DNA of 64,000 nucleotides from Candidatus Pantoea floridensis (GTDB taxonomy: Bacteria; Pseudomonadota; Gammaproteobacteria; Enterobacterales; Enterobacteriaceae). Of this stretch, positions 1 through 8,843 are shown one piece after another. The translations under genes and the position numbers were made by a program. Under the pieces are notes generated by a model, which saw only the letters and a list, made by a program, of their open reading frames with translations, did not search any database and was not told the origin of the DNA. Where the stretch lies: positions 4,216,001 to 4,280,000 of the forward strand of contig NZ_OCMY01000001.1 of NCBI RefSeq assembly GCF_900215435.1, read 5' to 3'. Positions within the stretch are counted from its first letter, which is position 1, and every line of letters begins with the position of its first letter.

Positions 1-672
1 GCCGCTGATCCGCCGGTATTGCTGATGGATGAACCTTTCGGTGCGGTCGACCCCATCAACCGAGAAGTGATTCAGAACGAGTTTCTCGAGATGCAGCGTC
101 AGCTGAAGAAGACCGTGATGCTGGTTAGTCATGATATCGATGAAGCGTTGAAACTGGGCGACCGCATTGCGGTATTTGGTCAGGGTAAAATCGTGCAGTG
201 CGCCAGCCCGGATGAGCTGTTAGCCAAACCCGCTAACGATTTTGTTGGCTCTTTTGTCGGTCAGGACCGAACGCTGAAACGGTTACTGCTGGTGCAGGCA
301 GGCGATGTAACCGATCAACAGCCCACCATTACCGTACAGCGTAATACGCCCCTGCAGGAAGCTTTCGCCACCATGGACGATAACGATATGCGTTCGGTGA
401 CGGTAGTAGATGAAGATGGCAAGCCACTGGGATTTGTGAAGCGTCGTGAAGCACGCGGAGCCACCGGTCGCTGCGAAGAGATGCTGCATACGTTTAAAGT
501 AACGGGGAAAGCTGAAGAAAACCTGCGCGTGGTGCTCTCCAAACTGTATGAACACAACACGGTATGGATGCCGATTGTCGATGAAGAGGGACGCTACAGC
601 GGCGAGATATCACAGGATTACATTGCCGATTATCTGAGTTCAGGGCGTACGCGTCGTCGGTTAAATCCTTAA
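1..672 (+). CDS. osmV: Glycine betaine/choline-type ABC transporter ATP-binding protein, 3' part
   Basis: The reading frame is open from base 1, so the gene starts upstream of the window and the Walker A part is missing. The first visible residues are the Walker B segment (LLMDEPFGAVD), followed by the H-loop (VSHD). The C-terminal half carries a pair of CBS-type domains, typical of ProV/OsmV/OpuCA ATPases, which energise uptake of compatible solutes at the inner membrane. In Salmonella the recalled order is mlc-ynfK-clcB-osmV. Here the next two genes on the opposite strand are ynfK and mlc, so synteny supports OsmV over ProV, and clcB is absent. Substrate is inferred from family only. Confidence 0.8.
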   Translation, partial: AADPPVLLMDEPFGAVDPINREVIQNEFLEMQRQLKKTVMLVSHDIDEALKLGDRIAVFGQGKIVQCASPDELLAKPANDFVGSFVGQDRTLKRLLLVQAGDVTDQQPTITVQRNTPLQEAFATMDDNDMRSVTVVDEDGKPLGFVKRREARGATGRCEEMLHTFKVTGKAEENLRVVLSKLYEHNTVWMPIVDEEGRYSGEISQDYIADYLSSGRTRRRLNP

Positions 673-695
673 TAAACCAACGTTAATCAAGTAAG

Positions 696-722
696 TGCCC
701 CGCGCCTTTACCGCGCGGGGCA
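696..722. terminator. GC-rich hairpin between convergent osmV and bioD2
   Basis: Perfect 10-bp inverted repeat (696-705 with 713-722, arm TGCCCCGCGC, 7-base loop). It lies between the 3' ends of two convergent genes, so it probably ends transcription from one or both sides. No clear T run follows on the plus strand. Confidence 0.5.
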
Positions 723-788
723 TGAATCAGCGTAGAGTGACGACAGCGAGACGCACCAGATCACAACTCATCACTGCATTCACTTTCA

Positions 789-1493
789 TCAGGCTGCCGG
801 TTTGGCACTGTCATTGCGCGCAACCGCTTCATTCAATAGATTTACATCCAGATAGCGGCTGAGTTCGCGCTGTTCTGCGCGCGGCAAATAAGGCAATTCC
901 CCTAACAAAGGGGCGTGCAGTTTTTCCCGCAGCACATCAATAATTTCAGCATAGTGGGCCAAACCTGGATTAATACGATTAGCAACCCAGCCCACTAATT
1001 TCAATCCATCAAGCGCAATGGCATCAGCGGTGAGTAATGCATGACTGATACAGCCTTCTTTAATCCCTACCACCAACAGCACGGGTAATTGCTCCTGCTG
1101 TACCCAGTTAGATAACGGTTGGAGATCGTTCATTAAACTGCGCCAACCACCCGTGCCCTCAACCACAACGCAGGCTGCGCGCGCTTGTAAATCATGAAGC
1201 CCGCGACTCAACAGTGAATAATCAATACGTTGCGAAGAGCTGGTGCTGATCTCATCCTCAATCAACGTAATAGGATTCACCGCGCTATAAGGCAGAGTGA
1301 GAGCGGAAGACTGCTGTAATAAAAGCGCATCTTTATTACGTAGCCCCTCAGGTGTGACCTGCGCGCTTTTGGCGACAGGTTTGTAACCTGCTGCGCATAA
1401 ATCGGCTTTTGCGAAACACTGTAATAACGCGCGTGATACGACGGTTTTACCCACCGCGGTGTCGGTACCGGTGACAAAAAGTGTTTTCACCAC
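789..1493 (-). CDS. bioD2: Dethiobiotin synthetase paralogue BioD2 (YnfK)
   Basis: 234 aa, against about 231 aa for E. coli YnfK. The N-terminal P-loop GTDTAVGKT and the segment VVEGTGGW are the ATP and diaminopelargonate binding signatures of dethiobiotin synthetases, which close the ureido ring of dethiobiotin using CO2 and ATP. YnfK is the second BioD-like protein of enterobacteria, not the one in the bio operon; its in vivo role is less clear. It lies just downstream of mlc on the same strand, as in E. coli. The C-terminal stretch LPYLPRAEQREL is well conserved. Identification is by sequence recall and synteny. Confidence 0.9.
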   Translation of the reverse strand: MVKTLFVTGTDTAVGKTVVSRALLQCFAKADLCAAGYKPVAKSAQVTPEGLRNKDALLLQQSSALTLPYSAVNPITLIEDEISTSSSQRIDYSLLSRGLHDLQARAACVVVEGTGGWRSLMNDLQPLSNWVQQEQLPVLLVVGIKEGCISHALLTADAIALDGLKLVGWVANRINPGLAHYAEIIDVLREKLHAPLLGELPYLPRAEQRELSRYLDVNLLNEAVARNDSAKPAA

Positions 1494-1595
1494 TCTCCTC
1501 CTTCATTAAAGCGATGTGTAACGTGCGAAGGAGGCAGTTTAAGGAAATGTGGCGAGAAGCAGATTGCGTTAGCGCAAACTTAAGGTGAGCTTTAA

Positions 1596-2813
1596 TTATC
1601 CCTGCAACAGTTTTACCAATAAAGAGCCGCTATAGAGCGCGTCTTTGATCAGCGCCGCGCCGCCAAAAGTGCCAGGATCGTTGAAAGCCGTTGGCGTGAG
1701 CTGGATTTCACGGCTGTACGCGGGCAATGCCTGCTGACGAATGGTACTACTCACCGCCGGAAACAGAACGTCAGAAGCCTGGTTGAGCGGAGAACCGATA
1801 AGTATTTGTTGAGGATTAAAGATGTTGACCATCATTGCTAGCATGCGGCCTATATGATGACCCACTCCGGCAATGACATCGCGCGCCAGACGATCGCCCT
1901 GCTGGGCTGCCGAGCACAGGCTTGCGATGGTCAAAGGTGCATCATGCAACAAACTTTCTGGCTGCGACGGCAAACGCTGCGCCGTCAGGTTCAGCAGACT
2001 TCCGGTGCTGGCCACCGTTTCCAGGCAACCATTATTCCCGCAATAGCACTGTTGGCCGTAGGGATCGATTTGCGTATGTCCAATTTCCACTAAGGTGCGG
2101 CCATTCTTATGCAACAACTGTCCGCCGCTAATGACGCCCGCGCCAACCGTTTCATCAATCACTATCTGAATCACGTTTTGCGCGCCGCCCGATGCGCCAA
2201 ATAGCGCTTCTGCGAGCGTCCATGCGGAAATATCATGCTGCACAAACACCGGTAGCCCGGTGCGCTGAGCCAGGGTTTCTCCCAGAGGCATCTCCTCCAC
2301 ATCATATCCTGGCATGCGATGCACCACGCCCGAAGCGGCGTTGATTAACCCCGGTAGCGTAATGGCGATAGCGGTTAGCCGCTCCAGCTTACTTTGATGT
2401 CGAATGAAGAAATCATTGACGATGTCTTGCAAGGTTTGTAGCAAAGGCTTTTCAGGCGTGGCGAGCAGCGGTAAGCGATCTTCCTGGATTGCTCGCGTGC
2501 TGAGATCGCGCAGCGTTAGCGTAATCTGTCCGGGTTGGATGCGAATAGCGAGAAAGTGCCAGGCAAGGGTATCGAGGATCAGACCAATCGCCGGACGCCC
2601 GCGACTGCCCGGATCCTGAAACTCCGTTTCCTGCACCAGGTGGGCATCAAGCATTTCACGTACGATTTTGGTAATACTGGCGGGTGCTAACTGGGCACGT
2701 TTAGACAGCTCAATACGCGAAATCGGGCCGTAAAGGTCAATCAGTCGGTAAACCACACCTGCGTTGGTCTGTTTTATCTGGTCAATATGGCCAGGTTGAC
2801 TGTACAGATTCAC
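1596..2813 (-). CDS. mlc: ROK-family glucose-responsive repressor Mlc (DgsA)
   Basis: 405 aa, against 406 in E. coli. The N-terminal winged helix (QIKQTNAGVVYRLIDLYGP) is followed by a ROK domain. The zinc cluster CYCGNNGCLE and the preceding GHTQ are intact, so metal binding should be kept. Mlc represses ptsG, ptsHI, manXYZ and malT and is released when it is sequestered by dephosphorylated EIICB-Glc at the membrane. The start at 2813 gives the N-terminus expected from the E. coli protein. bioD2 lies 102 bp downstream on the same strand. No truncation is seen. Confidence 0.95.
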   Translation of the reverse strand: MNLYSQPGHIDQIKQTNAGVVYRLIDLYGPISRIELSKRAQLAPASITKIVREMLDAHLVQETEFQDPGSRGRPAIGLILDTLAWHFLAIRIQPGQITLTLRDLSTRAIQEDRLPLLATPEKPLLQTLQDIVNDFFIRHQSKLERLTAIAITLPGLINAASGVVHRMPGYDVEEMPLGETLAQRTGLPVFVQHDISAWTLAEALFGASGGAQNVIQIVIDETVGAGVISGGQLLHKNGRTLVEIGHTQIDPYGQQCYCGNNGCLETVASTGSLLNLTAQRLPSQPESLLHDAPLTIASLCSAAQQGDRLARDVIAGVGHHIGRMLAMMVNIFNPQQILIGSPLNQASDVLFPAVSSTIRQQALPAYSREIQLTPTAFNDPGTFGGAALIKDALYSGSLLVKLLQG

Positions 2814-2948
2814 GCCCCTGCTCCCATTATTTTCGCGCTTCTAAATAAACAGCAGCTATGGTGATGCAGATTGACCGGCAGCGTCAAATATTTGATTAGA
2901 AATGTGATTTATCGCACATAAAGAGAGTATGTCGCGACAGCAGCTGGT

Positions 2949-3845
2949 TCAATTCTCGGCATTTTTGAGCATCAGGGTCATCATATTTGCCATCTGCGCG
3001 GTGGGTTCACGCGTCGCCGACCAGACCAGCCAAACCTCAGAAATAGCATCGCTCTCCTGCAAGGGAATCCATACCACATCCGCCAGACGCGCTCGACGGA
3101 AAGACGCCGGTAAGATCGAGACACCAAGACCGGTTGCCACCAGGCCAAGAATAGTCATTGCTTCACCGACTTCCTGGGTAATAAAGGGTTGGATTTGATA
3201 ACGATGCAGCAGCGCCAGAATTTCTCCGTACAGCGCCGTCCCCCCTTGCGGATCAAAAAACACAAATGGCTCGTTTGCTAATAGCTGGATGGAAATAGAT
3301 TCCGCATCAGCCAGCGGATGTGCCCAGTGCACCACGGCACAGAGCGGTTCACGCAGTAACACCCGATGTTGCAGGTCGTTGGGTAGCGGCGTATTGCGCA
3401 TAACGCCGAGATCGAGCCGCGCTTCATGCAGAGGCGCAAGCTGCTGGCGCGTATTGTTCTCCTGCATCTGAATGTGCACCTCCGGCCAGCGCTGCCGGAA
3501 CTGATAAAGCGCATCGGATACCAGACCGGTGAACGGAGCGGACGACGTAAAACCGATGCGTAACTCACCCTCCTGGCCGCTATGTACTCGCGCCGCACGG
3601 CCCGTTGCCTGCTCAACATGCAGCATAATAGCGCGCGCATCCTGGAGAAAAAGGCGCCCTGCGGGCGTGAGCTGCACGCTACGATTGGTACGCGTAAAAA
3701 GTTGAGCGTTAATTTCCTGTTCCAGATGCTGAATCTGCTGACTGAGCGGCGGTTGCGAAATATTCAGGCGCTGCGCTGCACGGCCAAAATGCAACTCTTC
3801 CGCCACGGCGATGAAATAGCGTAAATGGCGCAACTCAACATTCAT
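2949..3845 (-). CDS. ynfL: LysR-family regulator YnfL
   Basis: 298 aa, the usual LysR length. The N-terminal helix-turn-helix (LRHLRYFIAVAEELHFGRAAQRLNISQPPLSQQIQHLE) is followed by a periplasmic-binding-type effector domain. The gene is divergent from ynfM with a 94-bp spacer, the same arrangement as in E. coli, so it is the likely regulator of that transporter. Effector unknown. Confidence 0.88.
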   Translation of the reverse strand: MNVELRHLRYFIAVAEELHFGRAAQRLNISQPPLSQQIQHLEQEINAQLFTRTNRSVQLTPAGRLFLQDARAIMLHVEQATGRAARVHSGQEGELRIGFTSSAPFTGLVSDALYQFRQRWPEVHIQMQENNTRQQLAPLHEARLDLGVMRNTPLPNDLQHRVLLREPLCAVVHWAHPLADAESISIQLLANEPFVFFDPQGGTALYGEILALLHRYQIQPFITQEVGEAMTILGLVATGLGVSILPASFRRARLADVVWIPLQESDAISEVWLVWSATREPTAQMANMMTLMLKNAEN

Positions 3846-3939
3846 ATTTTAAACGTCTTATTTGAGATTATTAATATATTGTACAACCTATTAGCGCTTT
3901 CCTACAGTAACGTCATTAATCACCAACCGAGGATGTTCC

Positions 3940-5196
3940 GTGAGTCGCTCTTCCCAGGCGGGGATACTTGATGAAGACGAGTTGTCTGTAGAGCCTGCAC
4001 CCGCTGTACCCCCTTCAGAATGGATTGAGCGCGGATCGCCGCAGTTTATGCGCGTGACCCTTGCGCTGTTTTCCGCCGGCCTTGCCACTTTTGCTTTGTT
4101 ATATTGCGTACAGCCCATCCTCCCAGTGCTATCACAGCAATTTGGCGTGTCGCCCGCAGAGAGCAGCATTTCGCTCTCACTTTCGACCGGGTTAATGGCG
4201 TTGGGATTGCTGTTTACCGGCCCGTTATCGGACGCAATTGGACGCAAATCGGTAATGGTAACGGCACTATTGCTCGCGGCCATTTGCACGTTGATATCAG
4301 CCACCATGAGCAGTTGGCAGGGGATTTTGCTGATGCGCGCGTTGATAGGTTTATCGCTTAGCGGCGTCGCGGCTGTGGGCATGACGTATCTGAGCGAAGA
4401 GATTCATCCGCGGGTTATCGCCTTTTCGATGGGACTGTATATTAGCGGCAACTCGATTGGCGGTATGAGTGGACGATTGCTTACCGGCGTTCTCACTGAC
4501 TTTTTCTCATGGCGCATTGCTGTTGGCGTAATCGGCTGCTTTGCGCTTGCCGGTGCGCTGATGTTTTGGAAAATTTTGCCAGCATCGCGCCATTTCCGTC
4601 CGGCATCGCTGCGACCGCGCAGTTTGTTCATCAACTTCCGCCTGCACTGGCGCGATAAAGGACTGCCGTTGCTGTTTGCGGAAGGCTTTCTGCTGATGGG
4701 CGCATTCGTGACGCTGTTTAACTACATCGGTTATCGCCTTCTGAACGCACCGTGGTCGCTAAGCCAGGCGGTGGTGGGTTTGCTTTCAATTGTTTATCTT
4801 ACCGGCTCCTGGAGCTCGCCGAAGGCCGGGGCCATGACCAGCCGCTTTGGGCGTGGTCCAGTGATGATTAGCGCCACGGCGATCATGCTCGCGGGACTGT
4901 TGCTTACCGCCTTTGACTCACTGTGGGCAATTTTACCTGGCATGATGTTGTTCACCGCTGGATTCTTTGCCGCTCACTCGGTTGCAAGCGGCTGGATTGG
5001 TCCACGCGCGCGCCGCGCTAAAGGCCAGGCCTCTTCACTTTATCTATTCAGCTACTATGTGGGCTCAAGTGTGGCAGGAACGCTAGGTGGCGTGTTCTGG
5101 CATAGCTATGGTTGGATAGGCGTCACCGTCTTCATTACGCTTTTATTATTAATGGCTTTGTTGGTCGGATGGCGCTTACAGTGCCGAAAACTGTAA
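3940..5196 (+). CDS. ynfM: MFS transporter YnfM
   Basis: 418 aa with twelve predicted membrane segments after an acidic N-terminal tail of about 35 residues. The MFS loop motif between TM2 and TM3 reads GPLSDAIGRK. From residue 28 on it matches E. coli YnfM closely (PQFMRVTLALFSAGL and onward). It is an inner-membrane efflux-type carrier in the arabinose-polymer/drug exporter branch; substrate unproven. The start is a GTG at 3940, preceded by GAGG. Divergent from ynfL, which probably controls it. Confidence 0.9.
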   Translation: MSRSSQAGILDEDELSVEPAPAVPPSEWIERGSPQFMRVTLALFSAGLATFALLYCVQPILPVLSQQFGVSPAESSISLSLSTGLMALGLLFTGPLSDAIGRKSVMVTALLLAAICTLISATMSSWQGILLMRALIGLSLSGVAAVGMTYLSEEIHPRVIAFSMGLYISGNSIGGMSGRLLTGVLTDFFSWRIAVGVIGCFALAGALMFWKILPASRHFRPASLRPRSLFINFRLHWRDKGLPLLFAEGFLLMGAFVTLFNYIGYRLLNAPWSLSQAVVGLLSIVYLTGSWSSPKAGAMTSRFGRGPVMISATAIMLAGLLLTAFDSLWAILPGMMLFTAGFFAAHSVASGWIGPRARRAKGQASSLYLFSYYVGSSVAGTLGGVFWHSYGWIGVTVFITLLLLMALLVGWRLQCRKL

Positions 5197-5214
5197 TACT
5201 TTTCACCTTTCTCT

Positions 5215-5240
5215 CGGGGCCTGTGCGCCCCGCTTCTTTT
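5215..5240 (+). terminator. Intrinsic terminator of ynfM
   Basis: Hairpin CGGGGC (5215-5220) with GCCCCG (5227-5232) and a 6-base loop, followed by CTTCTTTT, 18 bases after the ynfM stop. Confidence 0.75.
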
Positions 5241-5363
5241 ATCACGTTACGCCATCCGCCGTTCTGACAGTTCCAGATAAAACAAAATGGCGATTCATCG
5301 CTATAATAATTCCATTCCAACAATAGTTAGACTTTTATTATTTCACAGCAATGAGGACGTTAG

Positions 5364-5621
5364 ATGGAACTCTATTATTACGTCGATAAGCATGCCGGCT
5401 ATAACGACAATCATGTGGTACATGCAACGGGCTGCCCGTTCCTTCCTTCCGATAATGCACGCCGTTTTCTAGGTACTTTTTATACGCCGAACGCCGCCAT
5501 CCAACAGGCGCGTAAGTTTTATACCAGCGCGATGGGCTGCGAGCACTGTTGTCCGGTCGGTGTAAAAAAAAACCTGACAACCCAGAATAGTGTGGCACTA
5601 AAACACATGGTGAGACTCTGA
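5364..5621 (+). CDS. Small Cys-rich protein of unknown function
   Basis: 85 aa. A good ribosome binding site (GAGG, about 8 bases upstream) decides the ATG at 5364. The protein shows HATGCPFLP near the N-terminus, a central FLGTFYTPNAAIQQARKFY segment, and GCEHCCP near the C-terminus. This pattern (His/Cys, LP, LG-F, a helix of alternating Ala, then GCxxCCP) resembles a recurrent family of short bacterial proteins that I recall without a function. The Cys/His spacing suggests metal binding, but that is inference. No signal peptide is seen. It stands alone, with large spacers on both sides. Confidence 0.65.
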   Translation: MELYYYVDKHAGYNDNHVVHATGCPFLPSDNARRFLGTFYTPNAAIQQARKFYTSAMGCEHCCPVGVKKNLTTQNSVALKHMVRL

Positions 5622-5716
5622 TAATACTGGTCTGACAATGGTTTAAGCGGTTAAACCATTTTGTTAAGCGAAACTAAGGGATTTCATAATAATTATAAAT
5701 TTCAGCTTAATATTGA

Positions 5717-5752
5717 CTGGACCTTAGTGTAAGGAATGCGCCCAAGGTCCAG
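5717..5752. repeat. Perfect 9-bp inverted repeat, 18-base loop
   Basis: CTGGACCTT at 5717-5725 pairs with AAGGTCCAG at 5744-5752. No T run follows on either side, so it is not an obvious terminator. Its role is unknown. Confidence 0.5.
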
Positions 5753-5826
5753 ATCGCCCCGAACTCGTCTTAGCATTTTACTTCACTCTTTCGCGCTGTT
5801 TATTTATCGAGCAGAAAACAATAATA

Positions 5827-5854
5827 ACCTCAGGCTATTAACCACGCCTGAGGT
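5827..5854. repeat. Perfect 9-bp inverted repeat, 10-base loop
   Basis: ACCTCAGGC (5827-5835) pairs with GCCTGAGGT (5846-5854). A-rich sequence follows on the plus strand, and a TTATT run precedes it, which on the minus strand would read as A-rich then hairpin. It could be a weak terminator or part of an unannotated short transcript. Confidence 0.4.
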
Positions 5855-5931
5855 GATAAAAAATATTCAGCGATAAAAGCCCGACAAACGGTTTCCCTCG
5901 GCGCATTAATGCTCCACAATAGCCGCAATTT

Positions 5932-5947
5932 TGTGACAAAGGTCACC
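5932..5947 (+). promoter_or_regulatory. CRP-like site upstream of sotB
   Basis: TGTGA at 5932-5936, six bases, then TCACC at 5943-5947: nine of ten positions fit the CRP consensus TGTGA-N6-TCACA. It lies about 60 bp before the sotB start, a position compatible with class I or II activation. Confidence 0.6.
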
Positions 5948-6000
5948 TTTATGGGGTGCAATTTGGCCCTGACATTCGCCGCCTGACTGATTTGAACTCC

Positions 6001-7185
6001 ATGCAATCTACAACCGTCTCCCGTAAGACAGCCTGGCTGCGCGTCGTGCTGCTGGCTATCGCTGCTTTTGTCTTTAACACCACGGAATTCGTTCCGGTTG
6101 GTCTGCTGTCGGATATCGCCGCCAGTTATGCCATGAAGACCGCCGACGTTGGCATCATGCTCACCATCTATGCATGGGTGGTGGCACTATTGTCGCTGCC
6201 GTTGATGTTGCTGACGCGTAACATTGAACGCCGCTTACTCCTGTCGGTGCTATTTATTCTGTTTATTGCCAGCCACGTGCTCTCTTCTGTGGCGTGGGAT
6301 TTCACTTCTCTGGTTATCTCCCGTATCGGCATTGCGCTGGCGCATGCGGTGTTCTGGTCAATTACCGCTTCGCTGGCAATTCGTGTGGCGCCTGCCGGTA
6401 AGAAAACACAGGCATTAAGTATGCTGGCTACCGGGACGGCGCTGGCGATGGTATTGGGTGTGCCCATTGGCCGCATCGTGGGTCAATACCTCGGCTGGCG
6501 TACAACTTTCGGTATGATTGGATTGTCGGCTTTGGTATTGCTCATCCTGCTGATGCGCGTACTTCCTCGCCTGCCTAGTGAACACACCGGTTCGCTGAGC
6601 AGCGTACCGATGTTATTCCGTCGTCCTGCGTTGGTCGCCATGTACATTCTGGTAACGGTGGTGGTGACGGCGCATTACACCGCTTACAGCTATATCGAAC
6701 CGTTTATGCAGGTTGTGGCCAATGCCGATGAAAACTTCACCACCCTGCTTTTGCTGCTGTTTGGATCGGCTGGCATTATCGGCAGCGTGTTGTTCAGCAC
6801 GCTAGGTAATAAATTTCCCTCAGCGATGCTGATCGCGGCCATTGCTATCATCACGTTGAGCATGGGGCTATTGGTCTTTGCCGCCGCGCGTCCCGCCGCA
6901 ATCACCGTGCTATGCATCGCCTGGGGCATGGCAATGATGATGATCGGATTGGCCATGCAGGTGCGCGTGTTGGCACTGGCACCGGATGCAACTGATGTCG
7001 CAATGTCGCTGTTCTCAGGGATTTACAATATCGGCATTGGTGCAGGCGCGCTGCTGGGCAACCAGGTTAGCCTGCATATGAAAATGTCAGATGTGGGTAA
7101 CGTTGGTGGCATTATTGGGCTTGCCGCCCTGTTCTGGTGTATCGCTATCTTCCGTCGCTATCCTCAGTTACGTTCCAACGGATAA
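6001..7185 (+). CDS. sotB: Sugar/IPTG efflux MFS transporter SotB (YdeA)
   Basis: 394 aa from the ATG at 6001, against about 396 in E. coli. Twelve membrane segments are predicted. The first two ([29 protein letters not shown]) and the motif [33 protein letters not shown] match SotB, a proton-driven exporter of arabinose and IPTG-like sugars. A GTG at 5956 would add 15 residues with no family counterpart, so the ATG is preferred. A near-consensus CRP site upstream suggests carbon-status control. A strong terminator follows at once. Confidence 0.9.
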   Translation: MQSTTVSRKTAWLRVVLLAIAAFVFNTTEFVPVGLLSDIAASYAMKTADVGIMLTIYAWVVALLSLPLMLLTRNIERRLLLSVLFILFIASHVLSSVAWDFTSLVISRIGIALAHAVFWSITASLAIRVAPAGKKTQALSMLATGTALAMVLGVPIGRIVGQYLGWRTTFGMIGLSALVLLILLMRVLPRLPSEHTGSLSSVPMLFRRPALVAMYILVTVVVTAHYTAYSYIEPFMQVVANADENFTTLLLLLFGSAGIIGSVLFSTLGNKFPSAMLIAAIAIITLSMGLLVFAAARPAAITVLCIAWGMAMMMIGLAMQVRVLALAPDATDVAMSLFSGIYNIGIGAGALLGNQVSLHMKMSDVGNVGGIIGLAALFWCIAIFRRYPQLRSNG

Positions 7186-7192
7186 TAAAAAA

Positions 7193-7228
7193 GGCTTCAG
7201 CAGACACACGCTGCTGAAGCCTTTTTTT
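7193..7228 (+). terminator. Strong intrinsic terminator after sotB
   Basis: 11-bp perfect stem (GGCTTCAGCAG, 7193-7203, with 7211-7221), 7-base loop, then seven T residues. Confidence 0.92.
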
Positions 7229-7269
7229 CATTTCTCACAGCATGCTTCGGGGCACGCTGCACAATTCTC

Positions 7270-7527
7270 TTAGTTATAAATGACTGCTGTGCCATTTAGC
7301 TTGTTGTTGCCAGAGGTCGAAGTTATGCGGAAAGACTTTGCTCCCGCAGCATTGGCCTTCTCCGATAGCTGGTTCTCCAGCGAGGTCAGGTTAGTGCTAC
7401 CTGAAGCGCTAATCACGCCAATCTGTTGTTGATTCATTGGCGCTTCGTTCACCAGATCGGCAGCCATGCTACCAAACGCGATGGAGGACAGTGCCACAGC
7501 GGCCAGGGTCAGTTTAATGCTTTTCAT
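7270..7527 (-). CDS. DUF1471 (YhcN/BhsA/McbA-like) periplasmic protein
   Basis: 85 aa with a signal peptide (MKSIKLTLAAVALSSIAFGSMA, likely cut before ADLV) and one DUF1471 domain containing the ending LNGTAVIYN. Members such as BhsA, McbA and YhcN are small periplasmic stress-induced proteins that influence biofilm and acid or peroxide tolerance. Which paralogue this is cannot be decided here. Same fold family as the three-domain YdgH encoded at about 42 kb. Confidence 0.85.
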   Translation of the reverse strand: MKSIKLTLAAVALSSIAFGSMAADLVNEAPMNQQQIGVISASGSTNLTSLENQLSEKANAAGAKSFRITSTSGNNKLNGTAVIYN

Positions 7528-7823
7528 AATTTTCTCTCTTATACACAGATGAATTGGGGTCGGATGCGATTAACTTAACAACCGTTAATTAAATGCTAAC
7601 GCCGAATGGGCATGCTCGTCAATCATTTTATTAACGGTCATTATTTTAATCGGGAGTGGCGTGATTATGGGCTTTCAGCGCTTTTTTGACTTATCCATTC
7701 GGGTGCTTTTAGCCAGCGAAAGCACAAACGGGCAAAGCCTGAACCAGGTAGCATGAAGTCGACTTGCATATTTATTTAATGATCGGTAATTTAATTGGGT
7801 GTTTTTATGCAATGAGGTGCCCA

Positions 7824-8471
7824 ATGACAGACATTACCGCAGCGGTAAAACGTAAAACTCGCGGTCGACCAAAAGTCTTTGATCGTAACGATGCGCTAGA
7901 TAAAGCATTGATGCTGTTCTGGGCCCATGGTTACGAAGGCACTTCGCTGTCAGATTTGGTTAACGCAACCGGCGCTAAAGCACCTACGCTCTATGCCGAG
8001 TTTGAAAACAAAGAGGGTTTGTTTCGTGCGGCAATGCAGCGCTACGTCGAAACATTCAGTGCACAGCGTAATGCGGTATTGAATGATGATGCGCTGGATG
8101 TGAAAACCGCAATTGAAGCGTATTTTCGCGCCACCGCGGCTTGCTTTACCGAGTGCGATAAACCCGCAGGCTGCTTTTTTATCTGTACGTCCAGCGCGTT
8201 ATCGTCTGGCTCAGAAGAGGTGGCACAGATGCTTGCGCAGCAGCATCATGCGCAAGAGTCTGCGTTAAAAGCGTTTCTCGATAAGCGGCAGCAACGTAAT
8301 GAACTGCCGCAGTGCGCTAACAGCAGCACATTAGCCAGTTATCTCGCCTGCTTGCTGCAGGGAATGTCGGTACGGGCTCGCGAAGGTGCCAATCGCGCCG
8401 ATCTTGACCAGATCGTCGATACGCAGATGGCAATTTGGCCTGCGTTGGCAGGTTATTGTGAGCTGAGCTAG
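7824..8471 (+). CDS. TetR/AcrR-family transcriptional regulator
   Basis: 215 aa from the ATG at 7824, which has GAGG seven bases upstream; a 20-codon extension upstream is possible but has no such signal. The N-terminal helix-turn-helix (KALMLFWAHGYEGTSLSDLVNATGAKAPTLYAEFENKEGLF) is typical TetR. The C-terminal domain has several Cys residues (ACFTECDKPAGCFFICTS), similar to regulators of redox or short-chain dehydrogenase genes. No divergent or co-directional target is adjacent except the DUF1471 gene, so the target is unknown. Confidence 0.85.
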   Translation: MTDITAAVKRKTRGRPKVFDRNDALDKALMLFWAHGYEGTSLSDLVNATGAKAPTLYAEFENKEGLFRAAMQRYVETFSAQRNAVLNDDALDVKTAIEAYFRATAACFTECDKPAGCFFICTSSALSSGSEEVAQMLAQQHHAQESALKAFLDKRQQRNELPQCANSSTLASYLACLLQGMSVRAREGANRADLDQIVDTQMAIWPALAGYCELS

Positions 8472-8479
8472 ATAAAAAT

Positions 8480-8505
8480 GCAGGCCAACATGAATGCTGG
8501 CCTGC
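8480..8505. terminator. Bidirectional terminator between the tetR gene and rhaM
   Basis: 8-bp perfect stem (GCAGGCCA, 8480-8487, with 8498-8505). On the minus strand it is followed by ATTTTTATC, so it should end the rhaBADM transcript; on the plus side TTAACTTCTTTT follows. Confidence 0.75.
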
Positions 8506-8528
8506 TTAACTTCTTTTAACGCGCGATT

Positions 8529-8843
8529 CTACGGCAAGAAAAACATCGGTTTGAGAGCCGCACTCAGCGGGCTGTTATCAGGATTTGCTGGCATTAACTC
8601 CTTCATCGATGCCCACCAGCGCTGACACACATCCGTTTTTGCCACAGCATCCCAACGCGCTTCAGACTCAACCTCCACACTTGCAAAGAGTAGATTGCGC
8701 TCTTCGTCTAACCAAATAGCATAATTGTGTGCACCATGGGCTTTCAGCGTTTCGGCCAGCTCTGGCCATATAGGCGAATGGCGACGCAAATACTCATCGT
8801 GGCAGTGTGCATGAACCTGCATCACAAACGCCTTACGCAACAT
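8529..8843 (-). CDS. rhaM: L-rhamnose mutarotase
   Basis: 104 aa, equal to E. coli RhaM. It interconverts alpha and beta anomers of L-rhamnose so that the isomerase receives its substrate. Conserved elements are [13 protein letters not shown], the HSPIWPEL block, [11 protein letters not shown] and [20 protein letters not shown]. The start at 8843 is set by homology and lies inside the last codons of rhaD (11-bp overlap), so translation is probably coupled. Last gene of rhaBADM; a terminator follows. Confidence 0.95.
   Translation of the reverse strand: MLRKAFVMQVHAHCHDEYLRRHSPIWPELAETLKAHGAHNYAIWLDEERNLLFASVEVESEARWDAVAKTDVCQRWWASMKELMPANPDNSPLSAALKPMFFLP

Larger units (their letters stand above)
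5622..6000. other. 379-bp intergenic region with two perfect hairpins and a CRP-like site
   Basis: AT-rich spacer between the Cys-rich gene and sotB. It holds two perfect 9-bp inverted repeats (annotated separately) and, near the sotB end, a CRP-type palindrome. A 46-codon frame from 5736 has its only purine-rich stretch directly against the ATG, so it is not called. Confidence 0.6.

Noticed and set aside
5736..5876. 46-codon frame in the spacer before sotB
   Set aside because: The only AAGGA abuts the ATG, the frame runs through a perfect hairpin, and the protein has no recognisable feature.
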